Shown here piece after piece: positions 11,734 to 20,628 of a stretch of 64,000 nt of DNA (position 1 is its first letter; the number at the start of each line of letters is the position of its first letter). The notes under the pieces were generated by a model. It was not told where the DNA came from. It saw nothing but the letters and a program-made list of their open reading frames with translations, and ran no database searches. This DNA is from Aliivibrio sifiae. Lineage in GTDB: Bacteria; Pseudomonadota; Gammaproteobacteria; Enterobacterales; Vibrionaceae. Location of the stretch: the NCBI RefSeq assembly GCF_002954715.1, contig NZ_MSCP01000003.1, positions 323,002-387,001 of the forward strand. The letters run 5' to 3'. The position numbers and the translations under genes are program-made.

Positions 11734-11747
11734 TTACTCTCGCGTTT

Positions 11748-12827
11748 TTATCCTTGGGCTATTTTGCCATGTTCTATCTCAAACATCTTGCTTTCTTCAT
11801 CATGCATATCTGCAATCTGTTCAGCAGTTATTGAACTGATAAACACCTGTGCCTTTGTCTGTTTCAAATATTGAGCCAGCAATTGGCGACGGTGACTATC
11901 CAATTCAGAAGCAAAATCGTCTATTAAATAGATGCACTGCTTTCCTGTTGCTTCCGTTAAATGTTGTCCTTGCGCTAATCGTAACGCACATACCATCAAC
12001 TTAAGTTGACCACGAGACAACACATCTTCAACAGGAGTGCCTGCAACTTTAATTCGTAAGTCGGCTTTATTTGGGCCGCCGACGGTATAACCCAGCTGTT
12101 TATCTCGCTCAAAATTTCGTTTAAGCAATTCCGCGTAAGGAGTATCTTTCTCCCAACCTCGGTAGTATGACAGCTTTATGTCGAATTCTGGTAAGAATGC
12201 CTGACATATTTGTTGAGTTGCTTCAGATATGTGATTGATATAATCCACTCGCCACTGATCGATTTTCTCAGCTAGCAGTGCAAGTTCCAAATCCCAGTAA
12301 CTCAACTCTCGATAACTTTGTGCCGTTTTTAATAACGCATTACGCTGCTTAGTCAGTCGCTTCACCCTGCTCCATGCATCATAAAATGCAGGTTCCACGT
12401 GAAACACCCCCCAATCAATAAATGCTCGGCGAAATTTAGGGCCGTCGGTAACTAATTCAAACCCTTCAGGGTGAATCAATTGAAGTGGTAAAACCTTGGC
12501 TAATTGTGCCAGTTTTTGTCCACTTTCTCCGCCTATTTTTACCTCAGTTGTGCCATCTCTCTGTTTATTTATGCCTATTGGCAATTCAAACTGCTCTGGC
12601 GTGGTAAATCGACCATGAATAAAAAGCTCGTCACAGTCATTTCGAATAATTCGACCTGTTAACGAGCTTTTGAAAGAACGCCCGTGCCCGAGCAAATAAA
12701 TAGCTTCAAGGACACTGGTTTTCCCACTACCATTAGGACCGATAACAAAATTAAACCCTGTAGATAATTGAATATCACATGAGTTAATGTTGCGAAAATC
12801 ATTAATGATTAAACGTGATAATGGCAT
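11748..12827 (-). CDS. recF: DNA replication and repair protein RecF
   Basis: This 359-residue SMC/ABC-type ATPase helps load RecA at single-strand gaps through the RecFOR pathway. The Walker A is GPNGSGKT at residues 31-38. The signature region [18 protein letters not shown] and the Walker B in [11 protein letters not shown] are near the C-terminus. It sits between dnaN and gyrB with gaps of 15 and 17 bases, the classic origin operon. The coding sequence contains a parS-like palindrome at 12391-12406, so part of the gene probably doubles as a partition site. Confidence 0.98.
   Translation of the reverse strand: MPLSRLIINDFRNINSCDIQLSTGFNFVIGPNGSGKTSVLEAIYLLGHGRSFKSSLTGRIIRNDCDELFIHGRFTTPEQFELPIGINKQRDGTTEVKIGGESGQKLAQLAKVLPLQLIHPEGFELVTDGPKFRRAFIDWGVFHVEPAFYDAWSRVKRLTKQRNALLKTAQSYRELSYWDLELALLAEKIDQWRVDYINHISEATQQICQAFLPEFDIKLSYYRGWEKDTPYAELLKRNFERDKQLGYTVGGPNKADLRIKVAGTPVEDVLSRGQLKLMVCALRLAQGQHLTEATGKQCIYLIDDFASELDSHRRQLLAQYLKQTKAQVFISSITAEQIADMHDEESKMFEIEHGKIAQG
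12391..12406. other. parS-like ParB binding site inside recF
   Basis: The 16-mer GGTTCCACGTGAAACA fits the chromosomal parS pattern NGTTNCACGTGAAACN at every defined position and the strict TGTTTCACGTGAAACA at 14 of 16. parA and parB are encoded 13 kb away, and oriC lies 10 kb away, where centromere sites are expected. Assignment rests on motif and position only. Confidence 0.8.
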
Positions 12828-12842
12828 GTTTTATTGTTGTCT

Positions 12843-13943
12843 TTATAGACGAATAGGCATAACAACATATTGTGCTTCATCATTCGCACAATCTTCCACT
12901 AACGCACTCGCGTTCGCGGTTGTCATTGAAATACGTACACGCTCACACTTCAATGTATTTAATACATCCAATACGTAACTAACGTTAAACCCAATCTCTA
13001 TATCGTCGCCTTGGAAATCTACATCTAAGATCTCTTCTGCTTCTTCTTGCTCTGGGTTATTAGCAGTAATACGCATTTGGTTATTCGCTAAATTAACACG
13101 AACACCACGGAATTTTTCATTCGATAGAATAGCGGCACGCGCAAATGCTTGACGCAATTCATCACAGTCCGCTTCTAATGTTTTGTTGCTGCTCTGCGGC
13201 ATTACACGGCGATAATCAGGGAAACGGCCATCAACAAGTTTGGAAGTGAACACAAAATTATTTACTTCAGCACGTACATTTGAATTACCAAACTGTAAAG
13301 TAACACTCTGATCCGGCGAGTCAAGAAGACGAACAAGCTCTTGAATACCTTTGCGTGGCATGATCACTTGTTGTTCAGGTAGTTCAGATTCAACTGGCAT
13401 ATTACATACTGCCATTCGGTGACCATCGGTTGCTACAGAACGGAAGATATTACCTTGAGTTTCGAACATCATACCATTGAGATAATAACGAACATCTTGG
13501 TTCGCCATAGAAAACTGTGTACTTTCTATTAGCTTACGCAGTTGAGCTTGAGATAACGTGATCTCTACTTCACTCTGCCAGCCTTCAATATTTGGAAAAT
13601 CATTCGCAGGTAAAGTCGCTAATGTAAATCGACTACGACCAGAACGTACTAAAACACGATCGCCTTCTAATGCGATAGTAATGTTGGCGCTATCAGGAAG
13701 ACCACGACAGATATCAAGAAACTTACGAGAAGGAACCGTAATAGTACCGGCTTCAAAATCTCCTTCTAACGTAATTTTACTGATCAATTCTACTTCTAAA
13801 TCGGTTGCAGTCATAGACAACTGACCATTTTCTACCTGAAGTAAAATATTGCCTAAAATTGGCAATGATGGACGGCCCCCAAGGGCACCAGATACTTGTT
13901 GCAGTGGCTTTAACAACAGACTGCGTTCAATAGAAAATTTCAT
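12843..13943 (-). CDS. dnaN: DNA polymerase III beta sliding clamp
   Basis: This 366-residue protein forms the homodimeric ring that tethers polymerase III to DNA. It begins MKFSIERSLLLKPLQQVSG and ends YVVMPIRL, both diagnostic; the C-terminal MPxRL lines the partner-binding cleft. Three repeated clamp domains of about 120 residues are expected; ATDGHRMAVCNM marks the second. It follows dnaA by 31 bases and precedes recF by 15, so it is co-transcribed. Length is identical to E. coli DnaN. Confidence 0.99.
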   Translation of the reverse strand: MKFSIERSLLLKPLQQVSGALGGRPSLPILGNILLQVENGQLSMTATDLEVELISKITLEGDFEAGTITVPSRKFLDICRGLPDSANITIALEGDRVLVRSGRSRFTLATLPANDFPNIEGWQSEVEITLSQAQLRKLIESTQFSMANQDVRYYLNGMMFETQGNIFRSVATDGHRMAVCNMPVESELPEQQVIMPRKGIQELVRLLDSPDQSVTLQFGNSNVRAEVNNFVFTSKLVDGRFPDYRRVMPQSSNKTLEADCDELRQAFARAAILSNEKFRGVRVNLANNQMRITANNPEQEEAEEILDVDFQGDDIEIGFNVSYVLDVLNTLKCERVRISMTTANASALVEDCANDEAQYVVMPIRL

Positions 13944-13974
13944 AATACTCGTTTATTTAAAAGTAGATAATGAC

Positions 13975-15384
13975 TTACGATGATAACGTTCGAATCAAGT
14001 TAGAGTAGTCTTCTTTTATATCATGACTCTCTTCACGAAGCTGAGCTATTTTACGACAAGCGTGAAGTACAGTTGTATGGTCTCGACCACCAAACGCATC
14101 ACCGATCTCAGGTAAACTATGGTTAGTTAACTCTTTTGACAGTGCCATTGCAAGTTGACGTGGGCGAGCAACCGAGCGAGAACGGCGTTTAGATAATAAA
14201 TCTGCCATTTTAATCTTGTAGTATTCCGCTACGGTTTTTTGAATATTATCAATCGTCACGAGCTTTTCTTGCAGTGCTAGCAAATCTCTCAGTGCTTCTC
14301 GCACAAAATCAATCGTAATCGCACGACCAGTAAAGTTTGCATTAGCTATAACTCGGTTAAGTGCACCTTCTAATTCACGTACATTTGAACGTAAACGTTT
14401 TGCAATAAAAAAAGCAACTTCATCAGCTAGGTGAATCTGATGATCTTCTGCTTTCTTCATCAAGATAGCAACCCGAGTTTCTAATTCTGGCGGCTCAATC
14501 GCAACGGTAAGACCCCAACCAAAACGAGACTTAAGGCGATCTTCTACGCCATTAATCTCTCTTGGGTATTTATCCGACGTTAGAATGATTTGCTGATTAC
14601 CTTCTAATAATGCATTAAAGGTATGAAAGAACTCTTCCTGAGAACGCTCTTTATTAGCAAAGAATTGAATATCATCGATAAGCAAAGCATCAACACTACG
14701 ATAATAACGTTTAAATTCTTCAATCGCGTTATTTTGTAGCGCTTTAACCATATCTTGAACAAAACGTTCGGAATGCATATATACAACTTTAGCATCTGGT
14801 TTACGTTCAAGAATCGCATTACCTACGGCTTGCAATAAATGGGTTTTACCTAAGCCAGTTCCACCATATAAGAAAAGTGGGTTATATGCCGTTCCTGGAT
14901 TATCAGAAACCTGACGAGCAGCGGCTAAACCAAGTTGGTTTGATTTACCTTCTACAAAGTTAGTAAATTTATGCTTAGGGTTAACGTTAGAGCGATGATT
15001 TAAATCAGCAGAAACCGGTTCTGAACTCTGGGATTCCCATGGTTTATTTACTGATTGTCGAGCTTGAAGTTGTGCAGGTGCTGAGGTTGAAGCAGCAACA
15101 TCCGCAGCCGTTCTTTTAGGCGCTGGTGCAGCAGATACAGGTTTACTTCCCACTTCAAAGCGTAATGTAGGTACATCACTACCACAGAACTCATTTAATA
15201 ATGAGTTAATGCTATTTAGGTACTTATCACGAACCCAATCCAACACGAAACGGTTCGGCGCAAATAGCGTAAGGGTATTGTCATTTAATTCAGCTTGCAG
15301 TGGTCTAACCCACATGCTGAATTCTGCGGAAGGTAATTCTTCTTGAAGGCGCTGTAAACACTGCAGCCAAAGCGATGAAGACAC
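13975..15384 (-). CDS. dnaA: chromosomal replication initiator DnaA
   Basis: This AAA+ initiator binds DnaA boxes and melts oriC at 22.5-22.9 kb. I place the start at GTG 15384, giving [18 protein letters not shown], the usual vibrio N-terminus with a GGGG ribosome site 6 bases upstream. A GTG at 15396 would add four residues but has no ribosome site. Domain I is at 1-90, then a variable linker to ~130. The Walker A is GGTGLGKT, the Walker B is LLIDDIQF, and a domain IV helix-turn-helix carries the signature [15 protein letters not shown] near the C-terminus. It is first gene of the operon to gyrB. Its promoter contains a DnaA box, implying autoregulation. Confidence 0.97.
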   Translation of the reverse strand: MSSSLWLQCLQRLQEELPSAEFSMWVRPLQAELNDNTLTLFAPNRFVLDWVRDKYLNSINSLLNEFCGSDVPTLRFEVGSKPVSAAPAPKRTAADVAASTSAPAQLQARQSVNKPWESQSSEPVSADLNHRSNVNPKHKFTNFVEGKSNQLGLAAARQVSDNPGTAYNPLFLYGGTGLGKTHLLQAVGNAILERKPDAKVVYMHSERFVQDMVKALQNNAIEEFKRYYRSVDALLIDDIQFFANKERSQEEFFHTFNALLEGNQQIILTSDKYPREINGVEDRLKSRFGWGLTVAIEPPELETRVAILMKKAEDHQIHLADEVAFFIAKRLRSNVRELEGALNRVIANANFTGRAITIDFVREALRDLLALQEKLVTIDNIQKTVAEYYKIKMADLLSKRRSRSVARPRQLAMALSKELTNHSLPEIGDAFGGRDHTTVLHACRKIAQLREESHDIKEDYSNLIRTLSS

Positions 15385-15423
15385 GGACAACCCCACTCAT
15401 AATTATTTTAAAAGGTTGTCGAT

Positions 15424-15451
15424 TTTATACTGTGGATAACTATTGTGCCAG
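15424..15451 (-). promoter_or_regulatory. candidate dnaA promoter with internal DnaA box
   Basis: On the minus strand, CTGGCA (15451-15446) and TATAAA (15429-15424) stand 16 bases apart. The spacer contains a perfect DnaA box TTATCCACA (15439-15431). A second, weaker box TTATTCACA lies at 15486-15494, with several GATC sites around it. Binding of DnaA over the spacer would repress the promoter, as known for dnaA in other bacteria. Promoter call by eye. Confidence 0.6.
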
Positions 15452-15678
15452 TGTTAGATCGATGATCCAGTGAATAAGATCGAAGTTATTCACACCGATC
15501 ACGCTTTTTTACCTAGATCAACACACTTTTTACCTTAGTTATACCCACATTAATCAACAATGATTGAAAAACAGACTTTTATTGAGCATTTGGTTATTAC
15601 ACATAACCATCGGGTATTTAGAGATGAATCGCAAAAAAAGTATGATGATCTCACTGATGAATAATGGGAGTATCAATC

Positions 15679-16431
15679 ATGAAATGGACAAAGAATATCC
15701 TTACTGGATTAGCGTTAACTTTAGCAGCAACACAGTTTGCTCAAGCAGCCACTGAAGTAAAAGTAGGGATGTCTGGTCGTTATTTCCCATTTACCTTTGC
15801 TAAGCAGGATAAATTACAAGGTTTTGAAGTTGATTTGTGGGATGAAATTGGTCGTCGTAATGATTACAACGTAGAGTACGTTACAGCGAGCTTCTCTGGC
15901 CTATTTGGTTTATTAGAAACCGGTCGTATTGATACAATTTCAAATCAAATAACAAAAACAGAAGCACGCGAAGCAAAGTATCTTTTTGCTGATCCTTATG
16001 TTGTTGATGGTGCTCAAATTACCGTTCGTAAAGGTAACGATAGCATTAAAAGTATTGATGACTTAGCAGGAAAAACCGTTGCGGTGAATTTAGGATCGAA
16101 CTTTGAGAAATTACTAAGAGATAATGATAAATCAGGCCAAATTAACATCAAAACTTACGATACTGGTATCGAACATGATGTCGCTTTAGGTCGCTCTGAT
16201 GCATTTGTGATGGATCGTTTATCTGCGGCACAATTAATCAAAAAGTCAGGTTTACCACTACAATTAGCAGGTGAACCGTTTGAAACGATCGAAAATGCAT
16301 GGCCTTTTGTTAAAAATGAGAAAGGACAAAAACTTCAGAAAGAAGTGAACAAAGCCCTCTCTGAAATGCGTGCAGATGGCACATTAGCAAAAATATCTCA
16401 AAAATGGTTTGATGCTGACGTAACAAAATAA
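15679..16431 (+). CDS. amino-acid ABC transporter periplasmic binding protein, cystine-type
   Basis: This 250-residue type II solute-binding protein has a signal peptide ending near FAQAA (cleavage about residue 25). The start at 15679 (MKWTKNILTG) has a GGGAG ribosome site; the in-frame ATG at 15664 overlaps that site and is less likely. The segments PFTFAKQDKLQGFEVDLWDEIG, TISNQITKTEAR and the ending KISQKWFDADVTK resemble cystine binder TcyJ (FliY) of E. coli. Cystine or another polar amino acid is therefore the inferred ligand. Permease and ATPase genes follow after a hairpin (16476-16504) that probably limits read-through, keeping the binder in excess. Confidence 0.85.
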   Translation: MKWTKNILTGLALTLAATQFAQAATEVKVGMSGRYFPFTFAKQDKLQGFEVDLWDEIGRRNDYNVEYVTASFSGLFGLLETGRIDTISNQITKTEAREAKYLFADPYVVDGAQITVRKGNDSIKSIDDLAGKTVAVNLGSNFEKLLRDNDKSGQINIKTYDTGIEHDVALGRSDAFVMDRLSAAQLIKKSGLPLQLAGEPFETIENAWPFVKNEKGQKLQKEVNKALSEMRADGTLAKISQKWFDADVTK

Positions 16432-16475
16432 TCTGTTACTTATGTTAAGTAAGCGTTCACTCAGATAGAACGATC

Positions 16476-16507
16476 AAAACCCACTATCAACTCTAGTGGG
16501 TTTTGTG
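16476..16507 (+). terminator. hairpin between binding-protein and permease genes
   Basis: A perfect 10-bp stem AAAACCCACT / AGTGGGTTTT has a 9-nt loop and a short T-rich tail. It lies inside the transporter cluster, so it may act as a partial terminator or as a 3'-end stabiliser for the binder mRNA. Confidence 0.7.
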
Positions 16508-16583
16508 TTTATTGCTTATCTCATTTATTTCATTGACACTAACAACAGTCACTTTTCTTCATACGAATACATAGAGAGACATC

Positions 16584-17255
16584 ATGGGATTTGATTTTAC
16601 GTATATGATTGAGCTCTTACCTATACTATTTAAGTATTTAGGTACGACACTAGAAATGGCAATATGGGGATTATTCTTCGCATTAGCTCTCGCGTTAGTA
16701 CTTGCTAACTTAAGAGTATTTAAAGTCCCTGTATTGGATCAACTCAGCCAGCTTTACATCAGTTTCTTTCGTGGAACACCATTGCTTGTTCAGTTATTCC
16801 TTCTTTATTATGGCCTACCGCAAGTGTTTCCAATTTTTGTTGGGTTGGATGCATTCAGTGCTGCCGTTATCGGGTTAACACTTCATTTTGCAGCTTATAT
16901 GGCTGAAAGTATTCGTGCAGCTATTATTGGTGTCGATCGCAGCCAAATGGAAGCGAGCTTGTCTATCGGTATGACAACTTCCCAAGCAATGCGTCGTATT
17001 ATTCTACCTCAAGCAACTCGCGTGGCTTTACCTTCATTAATGAATTACTTTATCGATATGATCAAGTCGACTTCTTTGGCCTTTACACTTGGTGTATCTG
17101 AAATAATGGCGAAAGCTCAAATGGAAGCCTCTTCCAGCTTTAAGTTCTTTGAAGCCTTTTTAGCCGTAGCGCTAATCTATTGGGGTGTTGTCGTTATTCT
17201 TACCCGAGTACAAACTTGGGCTGAAACTAAACTTAATAAGGCCTATGTACGATGA
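16584..17255 (+). CDS. amino-acid ABC transporter permease
   Basis: This 223-residue HisM/GlnP-type membrane subunit has about five transmembrane segments. The signature is FRGTPLLVQLFLLYYGLP near residue 60. The cytoplasmic EAA loop, which docks the ATPase, reads EASLSIGMTTSQAMRRIILP near 128-147. The ribosome site AGAGAGA precedes the ATG. It overlaps the ATPase gene by 4 bases (ATGA), so the two are coupled. The three-gene set in this place between dnaA and rpmH is also found in Vibrio cholerae. Confidence 0.93.
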   Translation: MGFDFTYMIELLPILFKYLGTTLEMAIWGLFFALALALVLANLRVFKVPVLDQLSQLYISFFRGTPLLVQLFLLYYGLPQVFPIFVGLDAFSAAVIGLTLHFAAYMAESIRAAIIGVDRSQMEASLSIGMTTSQAMRRIILPQATRVALPSLMNYFIDMIKSTSLAFTLGVSEIMAKAQMEASSSFKFFEAFLAVALIYWGVVVILTRVQTWAETKLNKAYVR

Positions 17256-17989
17256 TAAAAATTACCAACCTACATAAAAGCTTTGGTGAGACTGACGTTC
17301 TCTCAGGTATTGACCTTACCATTAATAAAGGTGAGATAATTGCCGTCATAGGATCTAGTGGCACAGGCAAATCCACATTACTAAGATGCGTTAATTTTCT
17401 TGAAACAGCCGACAAAGGAACTATCAGTATTGATGATGTCAGCGTTGATGCTGAAAAAAATACCAAGGCAGAAATATTAGCGTTACGACGAAAAACAGGC
17501 TTTATCTTCCAAAATTATGCCTTATTCTCTCATTTAACCGCACGACAGAATATTGCTGAAGGCTTAATAACTGTCCACAAGTGGAATAAGGCAGAAGCAC
17601 TCAAACGATCTCAACAAATATTAGATGATATTGGTCTTGGTGATAAAGGAGATAGTTACCCTGCAGCCCTCTCTGGTGGCCAGCAACAGCGTGTAGGCAT
17701 TGGTAGAGCAATGGCATTAGAAGCTGAGCTATTATTGTTTGATGAACCCACGTCAGCACTGGATCCAGAATGGGTAAATGAAGTATTGAGTTTAATGAAA
17801 AAACTCGCTACTCAACATCAAACCATGTTAGTAGTTACCCATGAGATGCAATTTGCTAAAGAAGTCGCCGATAGAGTTATCTATATGGCTGATGGAAAGA
17901 TCGTAGAACAAGGAACGCCTGAACAAATTTTTGGTTATCCACAGGATCCAAAATTACAGAAATTCTTAAATCAAGTTGGGATCGCATAA
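17252..17989 (+). CDS. amino-acid ABC transporter ATP-binding protein
   Basis: This 245-residue polar amino-acid family ATPase (GlnQ/HisP/TcyN type) has Walker A GSSGTGKST near residue 34, the Q-loop FQNYALFSHLT, the ABC signature LSGGQQQRVGIGRA near 138, Walker B LLLFDEPTSALDP and the switch VTHEM. It energises import by the preceding permease. It ends about 10 bases before the first rpmH promoter element, so no separate terminator is visible and some read-through into rpmH is possible. Confidence 0.95.
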   Translation: MIKITNLHKSFGETDVLSGIDLTINKGEIIAVIGSSGTGKSTLLRCVNFLETADKGTISIDDVSVDAEKNTKAEILALRRKTGFIFQNYALFSHLTARQNIAEGLITVHKWNKAEALKRSQQILDDIGLGDKGDSYPAALSGGQQQRVGIGRAMALEAELLLFDEPTSALDPEWVNEVLSLMKKLATQHQTMLVVTHEMQFAKEVADRVIYMADGKIVEQGTPEQIFGYPQDPKLQKFLNQVGIA

Positions 17990-17995
17990 AGATCC

Positions 17996-18083
17996 TTGCG
18001 CTCTCGCTCACAAAACGTATAATTCATCGTCCGGAAAATACGTGGAACCTCTTATTGACTATTTTTCTGTCAATGATTACAAT
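17996..18083 (+). promoter_or_regulatory. tandem promoters of the rpmH-rnpA operon
   Basis: P1 is TTGCGC (17996) with a 16-base spacer and TATAAT (18018-18023). P2 is TTGACT (18055) with a 17-base spacer and TACAAT (18078-18083). Both are close to the sigma-70 consensus and stand 150 and 90 bases before rpmH. Called by eye. Confidence 0.7.
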
Positions 18084-18111
18084 TCCGCCTCTTTGTTGAG
18101 AGGCGTCGGAA
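18083..18111 (+). promoter_or_regulatory. hairpin in the rpmH leader
   Basis: CCTCT (18088-18092) pairs with AGAGG (18099-18103), extended by TTCCG / CGGAA at the base with a small bulge. It lies just past P2, so only P1 transcripts would carry all of it. Role unknown; leader control by a ribosomal protein is possible. Confidence 0.4.
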
Positions 18112-18173
18112 TGTACGTCCCACGCCGGGTTTAATTAAACCTAATAACTACTGATCAGTAATAAGGTAATACC

Positions 18174-18308
18174 ATGAAACGCACTTTCCAACCTTCAGTT
18201 CTTAAGCGTAAACGTTCTCACGGCTTCCGTGCTCGTATGGCAACTAAGAACGGTCGTAACACAATCAACGCTCGTCGTGCTAAAGGCCGTAAGCGTCTAT
18301 CTAAGTAA
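18174..18308 (+). CDS. rpmH: 50S ribosomal protein L34
   Basis: This 44-residue, highly basic protein begins [20 protein letters not shown] and ends GRKRLSK, unmistakable L34. It is part of the large ribosomal subunit. Its short length hides it from length-filtered gene calls. The ribosome site TAAGGTAAT precedes the ATG. It leads the conserved operon rpmH-rnpA-yidD-yidC, with rnpA beginning 16 bases after its stop. Confidence 0.99.
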   Translation: MKRTFQPSVLKRKRSHGFRARMATKNGRNTINARRAKGRKRLSK

Positions 18309-18324
18309 TCAATAGATTATTTTG

Positions 18325-18678
18325 ATGAATTACGACTTCTCTCGGGAGTTACGCTTGTTAACTCCCGAGGATTACAAATCAGTTTTCAAGCAAGCTCACC
18401 GAGCCGGCTCACCTCACTTCACCATTCTTGCCAGAGAAAATTCACTATCACACCCTCGTTTAGGTCTTGCTGTTCCTAAGAAGCAAATTAAAACTGCTGT
18501 TGGTCGCAATAAGTTTAAACGTATAACTCGTGAAAGTTTCCGCAATAAGCAACATTCATTACCTGCGAAAGACTTTGTGGTTATCGCTAAAAAGAGTGCT
18601 CAAGAATTGAGTAACGAAGACTTTAACAAGCTACTAGATAAATTATGGCATCGCCTGTCTCGCCCTTCTCGTGGATAG
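18325..18678 (+). CDS. rnpA: ribonuclease P protein component
   Basis: This 117-residue basic protein binds the M1 RNA and helps cleave 5' leaders from pre-tRNAs. I use ATG 18325; the TTG just before it is in frame but unlikely. The family motif lies in [16 protein letters not shown] (about residues 59-74), and LGLAVPKK precedes it. The C-terminus overlaps yidD by 34 bases in another frame, a known compact arrangement. Confidence 0.97.
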   Translation: MNYDFSRELRLLTPEDYKSVFKQAHRAGSPHFTILARENSLSHPRLGLAVPKKQIKTAVGRNKFKRITRESFRNKQHSLPAKDFVVIAKKSAQELSNEDFNKLLDKLWHRLSRPSRG

Positions 18679-18902
18679 CAATCGGTCTAATCCGTTTTTA
18701 TCAACTCGTCATCAGTCCAATGATTGGACCTCGCTGTCGATTTACTCCAACGTGTTCGCATTATGCAATTGACGCACTAAAGTCACACGGTTTAGTAAAA
18801 GGGTGTTGGCTAACTGGCAAACGTCTATTAAAATGTCATCCTTTGAATGATGGGGGCTATGACCCCGTCCCACCCAAGCAGCATAAAGACAGAGAACAAT
18901 AA
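18645..18902 (+). CDS. yidD: membrane protein insertion efficiency factor YidD
   Basis: This 85-residue protein has an amphipathic N-terminal helix ([14 protein letters not shown]) and the conserved cysteine motif [11 protein letters not shown] followed by [14 protein letters not shown]. It sits at the inner face of the cytoplasmic membrane and is thought to aid the YidC insertase. It starts within rnpA and ends 2 bases before yidC, so it is translationally linked to both. Confidence 0.95.
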   Translation: MASPVSPFSWIAIGLIRFYQLVISPMIGPRCRFTPTCSHYAIDALKSHGLVKGCWLTGKRLLKCHPLNDGGYDPVPPKQHKDREQ

Positions 18903-18904
18903 CG

Positions 18905-20530
18905 ATGGATACCCAACGTAATATTCTGTTGCTAGCACTGGCTTTAGTTTCTTTTTTACTTTTCCAACAATGGCAAGTAGAAACTAATCCGCAGCAACCA
19001 GCTACAGTTAGTACCGTTCAACAAACTCACACGAATGGTGATGTTCCAACTTCTTCGACAGCAAACAGTGATACACCAGCGGATTCAGCACAGTCTGACA
19101 AGCTGATTACAATCACAACTGATGTGCTTACTTTAAAAGTAGATACGTTGGGTGGTGACATCATTGAATCTGTTCTTAATAAATACGATGCAGAATTAGA
19201 CTCTAAAGCAAAATTCGTTCTTCTTAGAAACGATGCTGATCATAGCTATATTGCTCAAAGTGGTTTAATCGGTCCTCAAGGCATCGATTCAAACACGGGT
19301 CGTGCACAATTTACAGCGCAAAAAACAGATTATGTTTTAGCGGATGGCCAAAACGAATTACGTGTTCCGTTAACATTAGTGAAAGATGGTATTACTTATA
19401 CTAAAACACTAGTGCTTAAACGTGACAGCTACGCTATTGATGTTGATTACACGGTTGATAACCAATCTTCAGCACCAGCAACAGTAGAAATGTACGCAAA
19501 CTTAAAGCAAAACTTATTGGATGACGGTGGCAGCTTAACAATGCCTACGTACCGTGGTGGTGCTTACTCTACTGAAGATACACGCTATAAAAAATACAGC
19601 TTTGACGACATGGAAGATAAGAACTTATCTATCGACATGACAAATGGTCAAGGTTGGGCGGGTATGCTACAACATTACTTCGCATCAGCTTGGATCCCAC
19701 GTAACGTGAATAATGCAACACTGACTTCACGTGTTGCTGGCGATTACGGTTACATTGGCGTTCGTATGCCTTCAGTAACAATCCCTGCAGGCCAAGAAGC
19801 AACGCTTACAGCAACGCTTTGGACAGGTCCAAAACTTCAACCAGAAATGGCTGCAACTGCTAAATACTTAGATTTAAGTGTTGATTACGGTTGGTTATGG
19901 TTCATTGCATCTCCTCTTCACAAACTACTGTCTTTCATTCACGGTATTGTTGGGAACTGGGGTCTAGCGATCATGTTCTTAACGTTCATCGTTCGTGGTG
20001 CAATGTACCCACTAACGAAAGCACAATACACATCAATGGCTAAAATGCGCATGCTTCAACCTAAGTTGGCAGCAATGCGCGAGCGCATCGGCGATGACCG
20101 TCAGCGTATGAGCCAAGAAATGATGGAGCTTTATAAGAAAGAAAAAGTAAACCCACTAGGTGGCTGTTTACCAATCGTTCTTCAAATGCCGATCTTCATT
20201 TCTCTGTACTGGGCACTAATGGAATCAGTTGAACTTCGTCATTCTCCATTCTTTGGTTGGATCACGGATTTATCAGCACAAGACCCATACTACATCCTGC
20301 CATTACTAATGGGTGCTAGTATGTTCTTAATCCAGAAGATGAGCCCTACGACAGTAACGGATCCAATGCAACAGAAGATCATGACATTCATGCCTGTAAT
20401 GTTCACGGTATTCTTCTTATGGTTCCCAGCTGGCTTAGTTCTTTACTGGTTAGTATCAAACATCGTAACGCTAATTCAGCAAACTCTGATTTATCGTGCA
20501 CTTGAGAAAAAAGGCTTACATTCTAAGTAA
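18905..20530 (+). CDS. yidC: membrane protein insertase YidC
   Basis: This 541-residue Oxa1-family insertase places proteins such as the F0 c subunit (atpE, in this window) into the inner membrane. It has an N-terminal signal-anchor ([18 protein letters not shown]), a Ser/Thr-rich linker, and the large periplasmic P1 beta-sandwich to about residue 335. The conserved five-helix core follows, including the hydrophilic-groove arginine region ([15 protein letters not shown]) and [20 protein letters not shown]. Length fits the gammaproteobacterial form (E. coli 548). It ends the rpmH operon; a terminator follows. Confidence 0.98.
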   Translation: MDTQRNILLLALALVSFLLFQQWQVETNPQQPATVSTVQQTHTNGDVPTSSTANSDTPADSAQSDKLITITTDVLTLKVDTLGGDIIESVLNKYDAELDSKAKFVLLRNDADHSYIAQSGLIGPQGIDSNTGRAQFTAQKTDYVLADGQNELRVPLTLVKDGITYTKTLVLKRDSYAIDVDYTVDNQSSAPATVEMYANLKQNLLDDGGSLTMPTYRGGAYSTEDTRYKKYSFDDMEDKNLSIDMTNGQGWAGMLQHYFASAWIPRNVNNATLTSRVAGDYGYIGVRMPSVTIPAGQEATLTATLWTGPKLQPEMAATAKYLDLSVDYGWLWFIASPLHKLLSFIHGIVGNWGLAIMFLTFIVRGAMYPLTKAQYTSMAKMRMLQPKLAAMRERIGDDRQRMSQEMMELYKKEKVNPLGGCLPIVLQMPIFISLYWALMESVELRHSPFFGWITDLSAQDPYYILPLLMGASMFLIQKMSPTTVTDPMQQKIMTFMPVMFTVFFLWFPAGLVLYWLVSNIVTLIQQTLIYRALEKKGLHSK

Positions 20531-20553
20531 GTTGAATTTCTAAAGAAATAAAC

Positions 20554-20580
20554 AAAAGGCGGCCATTGGTCGCCTTTTTT
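20554..20580 (+). terminator. terminator of the rpmH-yidC operon
   Basis: The stem AAAGGCGgCC / GGtCGCCTTT with loop ATT is followed by six T. Confidence 0.85.
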
Positions 20581-20628
20581 GTTTTATCGGCTTACAATAT
20601 GCTCAAGCAATAGACATTAAGAATAATC

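Noticed and set aside
15385..15396. Earlier GTG start for DnaA at 15396
   Set aside because: No ribosome site, and the four extra residues are absent from the conserved vibrio N-terminus; GTG 15384 follows a GGGG site.
15538..15548. TTATACCCA upstream of dnaA as a DnaA box
   Set aside because: Two or more mismatches to TTATCCACA at positions important for binding.
15564..15755. 63-codon plus-strand frame overlapping the start of the binding-protein gene
   Set aside because: It overlaps the signal peptide of a well-supported gene in another frame, without its own ribosome site.
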